Shown: in pieces, positions 44,201-56,400 of the stretch
Layout: each line of letters opens with the position of its first letter
How positions within the stretch are numbered: position 1 is the first letter of the stretch
NCBI GenBank assembly: GCA_007449985.2
Contig: VIIQ02000094.1
Location: forward strand, 124,001-188,000
Length of the DNA: 64,000 bases
Source: Desmodesmus armatus
Taxonomy: Eukaryota > Chlorophyta > Chlorophyceae > Sphaeropleales > Scenedesmaceae
Direction: 5' to 3'
Program-made: the position numbers and the translations under genes
Notes under the pieces: model-generated
Database searches by the model: none
Told to the model about the DNA's origin: nothing
The model's input: the letters and a program-made list of their open reading frames with translations, nothing else

Positions 44201-47200
44201 GTCGCCTCAGACGCCAGCTGATGCCTGCAACAACAGCAGCCACAGCATGCACATATCCCAACTGTTTCATCTGAAGCTGTATCTGAATGAGGCACCGACA
44301 TACCCTTGAAGTGGGCAGGTGCAAGCAACTGCAGCTTTCCAGAAATCCTGTCACATGCCGTCAGCATCGTGGCAGCAAGGGTGGTTGATCAGCATCATGC
44401 TGCCTGTCTGGAGCACCAACCACCTCCAAACAGGCATGGAACTTTGACTGACCAGCAGCCGCGGCAGTCCTGGCACTCACTGGTACATGTCATGCACCTC
44501 AGCCAGCTCCTTGGCAGCTGCAGCCTTCAGCCGCTTCATCTCCTCCTGCAGCACCAAACACAACACCAGTGTTAGCAAAACCCCAGCCCTGGTGGTTAAA
44601 AATGGACCCAAGCACAAAGGTGCGATATCAAACAAGACATGCTGACACTGGCAGGCCTGAACCATGCTGTGGCTGTCCATGGGGTGTATGCATGCAACTG
44701 ATGGGTGGCATGCCTGATAAACGAAAGCCTTCAAACATCCACACTTCAGCAAAGACTTGGTGGCGGGTTGTCAGTGTCACCTTGAGTGAGAGCTCCAGGT
44801 CATCCTTTGCTGCTGCCATGTGGCGCAGCCGCTCCTTCTCAAGCGCTAGGCGGGCCTCGTACAGCCCCTCCAGCTGCTCGGCAGCAGACAGGTGCAGCCC
44901 CTCAAGCTCCTTCAACATCTGGCGGCAACAAACAACATCGGCAGCAGCAGCAGCACGCAGAAAAGCGCACGTCTGCACTTGGCGGTGGGTGGAGCCATCA
45001 CTGACTTGAAACAGGACGTTGTCAGCTTATTGCATCCGGCTCCCTGCAGGACTTGTGTGCGGGTCATGCTGTTAGTCGCTGTGTGTCAACATCATGATGC
45101 TGCAATGATGCAGCAGAGGCTGGCCTAGGCTGTCACCCAACATCCTGCTGCCCACCTGCTCCTGGTCTGTCACCGCCTTCTGCCTGCACTGCTCCAGCTC
45201 AGCCCTCAACCGCTCAACCTCTGCTGCGAGTGATGCAGCCTGGTTGTGCGAGGACGACAGAGACTCCCTCAGCCCCTGTGTCTGGCGCAGCACCTGCAGA
45301 GGCACACTCACCACAACGGCCTCAATGCTGGAGGTGCTTTTTGAGCATGGCACAGGATGCAGGTGGGTGTTGGTGGGAATATGCCTGCTTCAAGACCCAC
45401 GGACGACACAGATACAGCGCTCATGTCAGATGTTAGGGCTGCACTGTTGCCAGGATCCTGGTCCGGACTACCCTCATTGTGCAACGCCCCATGAAGCTCC
45501 ATCCAGACAACCCGGGGCCAAACTACAACCAGCGCTGCTGCACACGACAGGTACATACGCACTTGATACTGGGCCTCACGGTGCATTGTGGCCATCTTGT
45601 GCTGCAGGCCCTTGATCCTGTCATGCATGCTCAAGATGACGCCATCATCCACCAGCACCACTGCGGGAGGGAGTAGGCCTGTGGGTCCAAAAACGCACAC
45701 ACACCAGCCGCAAACCGTCGGCGGCATCTCAATGTGTAGCTGAGCGGGGAGTACCAACATGCAGCCCAGTGACGTGGATCAAAAGACACTGAAGTGGCCT
45801 TATTCATTGTCTATCAGCTTCCCAGTGACGGCAGTGCTGTTCCAGGTCAAGGCTCCAGCAGCAATACATTTGCTGCCCCTTTGCGACCCTGGATTTAGTG
45901 TGGACCTACATCATGATGCTGCAGCAGACAGGTGAGCAGTGATCGCATACCTGCAGGGCCCTGTTGTGTTGCTGTCAGTGCCATGCTCCCCAGTGCCCAG
46001 CTGTTGCCTTGTGCGGTTGCTGACAGCGGTAGTGTGGGAGGTGGAGGTTCGATCAGCACGCCATCCAGGACAAGGGTGAGACTGCTCATCAACACCAGCC
46101 CGTCAGCACTGCAAGAACAAAGGCATGCATGTGATGAGTCATTCAGAAGAGAAGCAGTTGCTGCTAGCACGATTCCCCAATGGCACACGTGCGCCGATGG
46201 TGCAAGCCTGCCCTCTGTAGAAGCTGCCCAATTGGGCTGCCCCATCCCGGTCTTTTGCAGAGTTACCAGGGGGGCAGGGACTCGCACCGGGGGGCCACAG
46301 ATATCACATTCAGGCAATTCAAACTGCCGGGGGCCAAGGCGGTCTCACCCATATGTAGGCTGTCTGCAGCTGCTGCTACGCTTACCTTGCTGTAAACATG
46401 ATGCCGGCATGGTGCAGGATCTTGATGGCAGTGATGCGCCCCGCATGTAGCCTGTACTCGTGCCACCCTGGACCCAAGCCGCCCTCGGCCGCCTGTCCAC
46501 TACTGTCACCAGTGTGAGGCATGTTGCCCTTGGGTGCAGCAGGGCTGCCCGCCTGCCCATGTGCGCCCCTGGCAGGGCTGTGCACACCGGCACCGCCTGT
46601 GCGGGGTGTTGAGTCCCCAGACTTTGCGTTGCGGTCCCTCGGCGAGAGCGCACTGGCTGCACCAACCTGCACAGACAGGTGTTTATACTGTGCTGCGCCT
46701 GGCTTGGCCCCTGGAGATGCCAGTGCTGGCCTGGCTGCCCCTGAGAAGCTGAGCATGCCATCAAAGTCTGCGTCAGCCCCTGGGTCTGCTGCTGCTGCTG
46801 GGGCCGCTGGGTGCCTGGGCCAGCCGATGCTGATGACACTGCCGCTGCTGGTTGCTGCTAGGGCCACACGGCCATCACCGGTCATGGCCATGGGGCAGCA
46901 GTCCTGTGCCAGGCCTGAGGCCTCGTACACCAGTTGTCCATCCTGCACAGAGTGACGCAGGCAGGCAGCTTGATGCACCGGCTGAGACCAAGGCCCATGA
47001 AGGCCAGTCACAACCAGGCAGCCAGGGCTGTTGGCTGCATGTTGTCAGTTCAGGCTGAGCTGTGGCAAGCATGACGAAGTCAACACCAACCTATATTGGG
47101 CATCCGAAACACACAGCATGAGCTGAATCTGCACTGCAGCAGGCGGGGCCTCACCTTGATATGCTGTAGGCGCCCGTCCATGGTGCGTACAACAGCAGCT

Positions 47201-50200
47201 CCATGGTTGTCACTGAAACATGCTGCACAACAGGCAGCACACCAGGTGACCATCACGGGTAACCAGCTAGCACCGGAACCACAAAAACCAGCCTGTTTTG
47301 ACTGATCAAATTGCGCATAATATTTCACACCAACCTGGCATGCATGCATGCCAAGGGCCGTTGTTGCATAGGTATGCAACCCATTCTGCTTGAGTTGCAT
47401 GCAGTGTAGCCTTACCAGAACAGTAGACACACTTCTTGTCCACATACTCCAGCTCAATCAGGCGTGTGCCAGTGCTCAGCTCCCAGAAGTACACAGCACC
47501 CCCAGCCCCTGTGCTGATCAGCCGCTTGTCATCCCCTGAAAACACCAGGTCCGTCACAGTGCTCACATGGCCCTTCAGCACCACCACTGCCTCCAGCACT
47601 GCGCTGCCATCCCCCGCACCCACTGCTGCACTGTGGCTGTGCCCTGGGGCCCTTGTGCTGATGCTGCTGGGCCTCCCTGCAGCACCCTCGTAGCCGTAGT
47701 AGGCAGGGTACACGTAGATGGTATTGCTGCTGCCTGCGGCGGCCAGCAGGCCGCCAGTGTGGCTGTAGCGCAAGGCGTTGCACTTCACTACTGGCAGCTC
47801 AGACATAGGGGATAGGGACCCTTTGAGCACCCAGTACACTGCCAAGGCTTCGCTGGTGCCCACAGCTGCAATGAGGCCTGAGGGGTGAAGGCTGCAGGAC
47901 AGGGCCTGGCGGCTACCCATGTGGCGTGCGGCGAGTCGTGTGCGCCGCATCCAGTCATACACGCGCACCCAGCCGTCCTCGCTGGCTACCAGCAGCAGCG
48001 GCAAATGAACCACTGCATCAAGGCCCACCACTCGGGCTGTGGGGAAGCCTGAGGCTACGACCTGCCACTCAGGCGGCTGCGCGCAGTGACAAGTACAGCA
48101 GGCACAGGTCATTCAGCCAGCACATGCCGTGGCCGTCATTGCCGTTGAGCGCAGTGCATGTCCCAGCACAGATTGCGCAGGCGCCAAATAGGCTATGCCA
48201 TGGCTTGGCTGTGTATCACATGCAAGTGCCACTTGCAAGTTGCTCAGCAAAGTACCAATATCAAACCTGGCATCACCTGTTCTTGGCTGCTTTCCTCTGC
48301 CAGGGCGTCCAGTGCCACACCCATCGCTGCACCTGGCTCTGCAGCCACAGCAGCCCCGTCGGCACTGCCGCCCTGACTGCTGGGCCCCTCAGTTGGCACT
48401 GCCGCTGCAACACCTGCTGCTTCCTCCCGAGCCTCCACTGCTGCTGTGATGTTGAGCACCATCAGCTTGCCAGCGGCTGTAGCAACTGCTAGCTGCTCGT
48501 CCGTCGGGGATACGGTCAAACCACAAACCCTGAGCGCTGGCGCCAGGCTGCTGAATGTGCCACAGTCACCCAAAGCTGCAGTACTGCTGGCCTCGGTGCT
48601 GCCTGCAAAGGCATGGGCTTGCCCGCTGCTGCTGCCGCCACCCCCTGTCAGCGTGCCACAGAGGCTGCTGCTGGGCTGCCCTGCAAAGGTAAACTTCTGT
48701 GATACACAGAACGCATCCGTGCTGCCTGCCCTGCAGCATGCAGACACAACAAGCCCATCATGCATGGCAGCAGCTTCAAAAGCAAGCGCAAGCAGCTACC
48801 TGGAGTAGACATCTGCTGTCCCATGTACATTCAGGTGGGGCATCACTGCCACAACGACTGACTCATAACACACCTCCACTGAACTCGCCCTGCCAGTCCC
48901 TCCTGCTCACCCTCTTCCCCCAGCAGTCCCAGCCGGGTTGAACAGGTACACATCACCCATGCTGCCTGCTGCTACAAAGCCTCGGCCGCGCTGCACCACC
49001 GCCTGTACTGCGTACAGCCCAGCTGCTGCTGCTGGCTGCCCGGCCTTGCCAGCCTCCTTTACAGCATCCTGCTGCCAAGGAGTAATCAGGCTGGGCTTAC
49101 GGCCCTTGGGGGTCCCTGCTGCAGAGGAGGGGCTGCTGAGGGCTGACAGCGCATGTGCAGCACCGCTGACGCTCCTGCTCCTGCTGCCCACACCCCGGCT
49201 GCTGCCTTCAGCCAGCGCACTTATAACAGCTCCAGCAAGTGATGCTGTCTCCGGGGTGCTGCCCACAGGTGCAATGTCATGGACTGACAGCACCCCTGTT
49301 GGGCTGCAGATCATGATCCTGCCGCTGCTGGTGCCGACTGCCAGCATGCCTCCCACGAGGTGGCACATGCATGTGACTGTCGTGGCCTTGTGCGAATCCT
49401 GCACAGTAACAATTCAGGTCAACGGGACAGGCTTTGACTTTGTAATGAGTCACACAGCCGCCTGTTGACTTGGACAACATGCTGTCAAGAGCAGAGCAGG
49501 AATACACCAGCAGCATCGCTTTCCCTTTGCCTGTGACATCCACCACAGCGCACTCACAAGCATCATAGCATTGCTTGACTTTGTGGTGCCTGTCCGGACG
49601 TCAAAGCGGTAGGCCTTGACCGTGTGCAGGCCAGCAACAGCCAGTAAGATGTCGTCCCAGAGGCTGAGGCAGGCCGAAACACATGCACACTCCGGGTGCA
49701 CTTCGAGCACCACCTGCACACAGCACGGCGCAGCACAGCATGTTGCATGCATCGTATCAGCAGTATCTGGTGAACCGGTTCACAGGTCGCTGCGAGCGCA
49801 CATACGCATGCTGCAAGTCATGGTGCACTCATTGCTGATCCATTGTCCTGCATGTGTCCACCTTTGCCTGCTGCCAGCGCCAGAGGAGTACTGTCCAGCC
49901 TGGTTCACCACTCAGCGTGCACAGCAGCTTCGTGTCACCACTGCAAGGGTACAGGCATGCACGACTCAGGTTGAGGGCGCTGTGATGCCGCAGGCACTGC
50001 TCAAGACAGGTGCTTGTGGGACAGGTGTAGTTGTAATAAGCTGATTGCACTGCATGCAACTGGTGCTGTACTCAGTACTACAGCAGTTGCTGTGTCCTTC
50101 ACATGCACTGCAGCAGCACCACACTTGGAAGCCAGACCGCACCTGAAGCTGAGTGCTGTGACTGTGTTGCTGCGTGTGTGTGAAGCCAACTGCAGTGTCT

Positions 50201-50959
50201 GCTCCCGCTTCTGCGCTGGTATGTTGTAGACTGACACTTGCTGTTGCTCACTGCCATGCGGCAATTCTGCTGCAGCCAGATAACGCTTATTGGCTGACAC
50301 CTGCAGCAGCCTGACTGCCTGCACACTGGCTGCCGATGGGATGAAGGTACTCTGCAATCGGAGGTGAAGGGGTGGGGGGCGGGGTGGTGGGGGTGGGGGT
50401 TGCTTGGGGGCCGTGACTTTCACAGGGGCATGCAGCCTCTGCGACCTGGCTGGGAGCAGCACTGCCATGCTGGTGGTAGTTTATGCACACTGTGGACCAG
50501 TGTAACACGCTGTATGATCCATGCACGCTGCCAATTGCGCACGTACGGACTGTCCTTCAAGCACAGTCAGCCTTCTGGCTGCTGGGAGGGGACCAGCACA
50601 CCTTGCCATCATCAGCCGAGAGGCTGACCAAAAACTGGCCTGCTGGATACAGTAAGCGCTGCTCCTCCAAATAGTGAAGGTTGTTGGTGCACTTGGTGTT
50701 GATGCCATATGCAAAGCTGCACAGGAATTGGACACTTGGCCAGTCAGCACTGGACAGGTACCACACGTGTCTGGTGGGTGATGTGCACTCTGTTAATGAC
50801 TACAGGGACGCACCTGGGGTTGATGATGGCACCATCTGCAGTGTGATCAGTCTGATGATCTGGAGCAGGGCGATCGCCCACCATGTGGATGGGCAGTACT
50901 GCTGCTGAGCTGCTGGGCTTGTCAGCGTGCAGCTGTACTGCTGAAGCAACTGATCCCAA
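41263..50959 (-). CDS. CFAP57: Cilia- and flagella-associated protein 57 (WD40 plus coiled coil)
   Basis: Axonemal WD40/coiled-coil protein linked in Chlamydomonas to assembly of a subset of inner dynein arms. 23 exons: 50814-50959, 50602-50716, 50143-50351, 49862-49940, 49558-49713, 48911-49398, 48277-48730, 47416-48076, 47155-47222, 46386-46942, 45951-46108, 45563-45660, 45156-45293, 44781-44918, 44481-44545, 44059-44224, 43472-43747, 43160-43234, 42811-42975, 42554-42673, 42317-42391, 41936-42183, 41263-41743 (1711 aa, every phase consistent). Family marks: NNLHYLEEQRLLYPAG near the N-terminus, STFIPSAASVQ then SANKRYLAAAE, WD blades such as DLVFSGDDKRLISTGAGGAVYFW, and in the coiled coil RVQELETHKFVLTYK followed by ELQPKEEQLE. 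About 400 residues longer than animal CFAP57, through Ala/Ser/Gly/Pro-rich insertions between WD blades and a Ser/Pro-rich tail. Confidence 0.93.
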
Positions 50960-51299
50960 TCATATGCGTTGCATCACGCTGAGTAGTATGCAACGAGACA
51001 GCATGAGAGGGCTGCATGATTTTGCCTTGAGGGGCCAGCTCAGCAGCTGCCTGTGTTCAAATATATACTCACTCCAAGTCGACGGTTTTACAAGTAGGAA
51101 AGCGCTTGCAGGACCAAAACCGAACGTGATGAACGTTGTTGCAGTTTTCAACGTGTGACCTCCCAGGTTTTGATTTGCTGCTCCAGATCACTGGCGGGTT
51201 GATTGCTATCCTGTCCTCTCTCGAACTGCTGCAACCTCTGCAGCACATACAGATTAGTGACTTTTGTCTTGCGTAGATACAGCAGAAGTCAACAGCAAC
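50960..51299. promoter_or_regulatory. Divergent intergenic region between CFAP57 and prefoldin 1
   Basis: 340 bp between start codons; presumed bidirectional promoter. No specific element assigned. Confidence 0.5.
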
Positions 51300-52078
51300 A
51301 TGGCAACAGCAACCAAGCAGAAGGCAGCAAACAAGGACCTGGACAAGGATGTGCAGGCCCTCATGGAGCTGCAAGAGAAGCTCAACGCGCAGGCAGGCCT
51401 CAGACAGATGGTAGGCTTTGACCTTGTCGGTATGTAGTGCTTGGACCTGTGCTGTGTACATGTGGCAGACTGAGACCCCCTTGATCCGCTTTGCTGCAGG
51501 TGATGCAACAAATGCAGAGAGCCAAGGTGCAGCACCGACGCGCTGAACTGGCGCTAGCACAGTTGACGGAGCTGCCAGTTGATGTCCCAGCGTACAAGCA
51601 AGTGGGCAAAGCGTAAGTGCCTCACCCTGATTGCGTCTGTGTGTGGGCGGTGTAACAGCAGGGGGGGGGGGAGAGGGGTGCCAGTTCTTCTGGTGACCTG
51701 ACATGCCTGCATGCTTTTTTTACTGCATAGAGTGAAACCCTAGCACCCGTCCTGCAGGTGTTGTGGAACAACAGCATCCTTGACTGATAGGCAGCACCCC
51801 CCAAACAACAAACAGCCAGCGAGTACGGCAGCATCGATGACATCACCGCTGTACATCAACAGTGACGTGGTGCTCCTTGCAGGTACCTGATGGCTCCCAT
51901 GCCGCAACTGAGAGAGGAGATCAAGGATGACATCAGCAGCCTGGATGATGAAATGAAGCGGCTGGTGCAGCAGAATCAGCACACAGTCAAGCAGTTGGCA
52001 GCCACTGAGACGGAGGTGCAGGAGCTGTTCAAATCCAACCCAGAGCTCACACGGCAGCTGATGCCAGCAAGCAGCTAG
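51300..52078 (+). CDS. PFD1: Prefoldin subunit 1
   Basis: Beta-type subunit of the hexameric prefoldin chaperone, which hands nascent actin and tubulin to the CCT chaperonin in the cytosol. Exons: 51300-51410, 51500-51612, 51883-52078 (139 aa; human PFD1 is 122). Two coiled-coil helices (DLDKDVQALMELQEKLNAQ and DDEMKRLVQQNQHTVKQLAA) flank the central beta region (YKQVGKAYLMAPMPQLREEI), which matches the VGRMF-like segment of the family. All phases agree. The C-terminus ends in an unstructured NPELTRQLMPASS. Identification as subunit 1 rather than another beta subunit rests on overall length and the GKAYLM/PMPQLREEI region. Confidence 0.88.
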
Positions 52079-53452
52079 CTGACAGCGTAGTCATGCACGT
52101 TGGGACTGCACAGCAAGGCGTTGGCTTTGTGGGGTGCCATGCAGGCACTAGGAGTCTGGCATGGTTACTCTAGGGACTTTGGTACCGACCTTGCAACATG
52201 GTCGCTTGAACCAGTTGGCAGGTTGGACCTTTGCTGAGGGCCGACATCCCCATGCACTGAACAAGTTGTTCCGGAGAATGTGCAGCGCCAGCTTGCCTGC
52301 AACCATGCTTAGAACCCTGGCTGGCTTGATACATTCGGCGCACAGCACAGGTGCAGCATCTACTCAGCAGCAAAGCTGGGTAACAGAGCAGTGAGTGGTT
52401 TGCCAGGTTGGCATGGTTGGACCGATGCGCAGACTGCCCTGTATCCTCACGTGGTACAACAAACAAATGCATTACATCTTCTTTTCGTTGGCAGACACGG
52501 CAGCTTCAGCCTCTGCGATCTTACTACAACGTGGTACAACAAACAGCAATGCAAGTCGAATCGATGTCTGTGATGTGGCACAGGGTAATTGTTTTGAAGT
52601 AGCACTAGGCAGGTGGCACAAACGCTGTGTTGCCACAGCAAATGCGCAGCCGCTGAGGGAGGGCCTCCGTGGCAAAAGTTTTATCTGTACAGTGCAGTGC
52701 ACCTATGGTCCAACGGGTCACATCTGCCATGGTGAAAGCTCACGCAGCACCTGCAGGCTTGTCTGTATCAGTAACAAATTGCCAACGCGCCTGGTGAAGC
52801 GGTTGTTGCCAAGCCAAAAAGAGGAGTTTGAGTGGCAGCAGGGCTAGTCAGCCACAGGGGTGACCTTGATTGTCAGCAACAGCTGAGGGCGCGGACAGGG
52901 CTGTAAGAAAATGTGGATATGCGTAGTGGACCGACAACATGGGCACAGTACAACAGGCGGCACAACCTTGGCACTACAGTCGTGGTTCAGTGAGGAGGTT
53001 CAGGGAGCAGTCGCTACTTAAGCCCATGTCTTTGTATTGGGTATCCATCAGTATCGTGCGTGCAGCTAGGTTAGGCAGCAGCGGCCGGCATGGCTGTGTC
53101 TCGTCTTTGCGTTCTCAGACATGGTTCGCCGCAGCTCCTCATTGGCTTCAACATGGCCTGTTGGACTATGACTATGTATTATAATGTATCACAAGTCTTG
53201 TAATGTATTTCGCAAGGTACTGACTGCCCTGGTGAGTTCAGCTTTGCAGGCAGGCGTTCATGCAGCATCGCCTTGTACTTCCTGGCCCTGCCTTTCCTTA
53301 TCCGCCCTGGTTGCTGCAGGTGTGCATGGTGAGGTCCTTCAAAGAATGTCTCCAGATCAGGAGGCGCTGCAGGTGGGTTGTCGCCCCGTCACACCTCATA
53401 GCAGTCTTGCCATCCTGCAGGTGTGTTGGCGGTAGCAGTAGAAGCAGCAGCA
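52079..53452. other. Prefoldin 3' flank leading into the satellite
   Basis: About 1.4 kb without a convincing gene. TGTAA occurs at 52902-52906 and 53199-53203. GTGGTACAACAAAC is present twice (near 52451 and 52532), with similar context. An open frame at 52395-52847 (150 codons) has no recognisable domain and starts inside this repeat. Confidence 0.55.
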
Positions 53453-56400
53453 GGGTCAGTGTGGGCATACTACTCCCACAGTACTGACACGCCCTGTGGC
53501 ATACTACTCCACATAAGAGGCGCCTGCTGCTGCAGCCTTAGTGTCAGAGCTTAGCGTGCAGCTGCTTCAATGTCTCCTTCCAGCTCTGCATGCAGGGTCA
53601 GTGTGGGCATACTACTCCCACAGTACTGACACGCCCTGTGGCACACTACTCCACATAAGAGGCGCCTGCTGCTGTAGCCTTAGTGTCAGAGCTTAGCGTG
53701 CAGCTGCACTCGATGTCTCCTTCCAGCTCTGCATGCAGGGTCAGTGTGGGCATACTACTCCCACAGTACTGACACGCCCTGTGGCATACTACACATAAGA
53801 GGCGCCTGCTGCTGTAGCCTTAGTGTCAGAGCTTAGCATGCAGCTGCTTCGATGTCTCCTTCCAGCTCTGCATACATGGTCAGTGTGGGCATACTACTCC
53901 CACAGTACAGACACGCCATGTGGCACACTACTCCACATAAGAGGCGCCTGCTGCTGTAGCCTTAGTGTCAGAGCTTTAGCGTGCAGCTGCTTCGATGTCT
54001 CCTTCCAGCTCTGCATGCAGGGTCAGTGTGGGCATACTACTCCCACAGTACTGACACGCCCTGTGGCACACTACTCCACATAAGGGGCGCCTGCTGCTGT
54101 AGCCTTAGTGTCAGAGCTTAGCGTGCAGCTGCTTCGATGTCTCCTTCCAGCTCTGCATGCATGGTCAGTGTGGGCATACTACTCCCACAGTACTGACACG
54201 CCCTGTGGCAAACTACTCCACATAAGAGGCGCCTGCTGCTGTAGCCTTAGTGTCAGAGCTTTAGCGTGCAGCTGCTTCGATGTCTCCTTCCAGCTCTGCA
54301 TACATGGTCAGTGTGGGCATACTACTCCCACAGTACTGACACGCCCTGTGGCATACTACTCCACGCAATAGGCGCCTGCTGCTGTAGCCTTAGTGTCAGA
54401 GCTTAGCATGCAGCTGCTTCAATGTCTCCTTCCAGCTCTGCATGCAGGGTCAGTGTGGGCATACTACTCCCACAGTACTGACACGCCCTGTGGCACACTA
54501 CTCCACATAAGAGGCGCCTGCTGCTGCAACCTTAGTGTCAGAGCTTAACATGCAGCTGCTTCGATGTCTCCTTCCAGCTCTGCATGCAGGGTCAGTGTGG
54601 GCATACTACTCCCACAGTACTGACACGCCCTGTGGCATACTACTCCAAATAAGAGGCGCCTGCTGCTGCAGCCCTAGTGTCAGAGCTTAGCGTGCAGCTG
54701 CTTCGATGTCTCCTTCCAGCTCTGCATGCAGGGTCAGTGTGGGCATACTACTCCCACAGTACTGACACGCCCTGTGGCATACTACTCCACATAAGAGGCG
54801 CCTGCTGCTGCAGCCTTAGTGTCAGAGCTTAGCGTGCAGCTGCTTCAATGTCTCCTTCCAGCTCTGCATGCAGGGTCAGTGTGGGCATACTACTCCCACA
54901 GTACTGACACGCCCTGTGGCACACTACTCCACATAAGAGGCGCCTGCTGCTGTAGCCTTAGTGTCAGAGCTTAGCGTGCAGCTGCACTCGATGTCTCCTT
55001 CCAGCTCTGCATGCAGGGTCAGTGTGGGCATACTACTCCCACAGTACTGAGACGCCCTGTGGCATACTACTCCACATAAGAGGCGCCTGCTGCTGCAGCC
55101 TTAGTGTCAGAGCTTAGCATGCAGCTGCTTCAATGTCTCCTTCCAGCTCTGCATGCAGGGTCAGTGTGGGCATACTACTCCCACAGTACTGACACGCCCT
55201 GTGGCATACTACTCCACATAAGAGGCGCCTGCTGCTGTAGCCTTAGTGTCAGAGCTTAGCATGCAGCTGCTTCGATGTCTCCTTCCAGCTCTGCATACAT
55301 GGTCAGTGTGGGCATACTACTCCCACAGTACAGACACGCCCTGTGGCACACTACTCCACATAAGAGGCGCCTGCTGCTGCAACCTTAGTGTCAGAGCTTA
55401 ACATGCAGCTGCTTCGATGTCTCCTTCCAGCTCTGCATGCAGGGTCAGTGTGGGCATACTACTCCCACAGTACTGAGACGCCCTGTGGCATACTACTCCA
55501 CATAAGAGGCGCCTGCTGCTGCAGCCTTAGTGTCAGAGCTTAGCATGCAGCTGCTTCAATGTCTCCTTCCAGCTCTGCATGCAGGGTCAGTGTGGGCATA
55601 CTACTCCCACAGTACTGACACGCCCTGTGGCATACTACTCCACATAAGAGGCGCCTGCTGCTGCAGCCCTAGTGTCAGAGCTTAGCGTGCAGCTGCTTCG
55701 ATGTCTCCTTCCAGCTCTGCATGCAGGGTCAGTGTGGGCATACTACTCCCACAGTACTGACACGCCCTGTGGCATACTACTCCACATAAGAGGCGCCTGC
55801 TGCTGCAGCCTTAGTGTCAGAGCTTAGCATGCAGCTGCTTCGATGTCTCCTTCCAGCTCTGCATGCATGGTCAGTGTGGGCATACTACTCCCACAGTACT
55901 GACACGCCCTGTGGCACACTACTCCACATAAGAGGCGCCTGCTGCTGCAGCCTTAGTGTCAGAGCTTAGCGTGCAGCTGCTTCAATGTCTCCTTCCAGCT
56001 CTGCATGCAGGGTCAGTGTGGGCATACTACTCCCACAGTACTGACACGCCCTGTGGCACACTACTCCACATAAGAGGCGCCTGCTGCTGCAACCTTAGTG
56101 TCAGAGCTTAGCGTGCAGCTGCACTCGATGTCTCCTTCCAGCTCTGCATGCAGGGTCAGTGTGGGCATACTACTCCCACAGTACTGACACGCCCTGTGGC
56201 ACACTACTCCACATAAGAGGCGCCTGCTGCTGCAGCCTTAGTGTCAGAGCTTAGCATGCAGCTGCTTCGATGTCTCCTTCCAGCTCTGCATGCAGGGTCA
56301 GTGTGGGCATACTACTCCCACAGTACTGACACGCCCTGTGGCATACTACTCCACATAAGAGGCGCCTGCTGCTGCAGCCTTAGTGTCAGAGCTTGGCGTG

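Noticed and set aside
52395..52847. 150-codon plus-strand frame after prefoldin
   Set aside because: No domain, no splice support, begins in a local direct repeat; composition is not like the real exons nearby.
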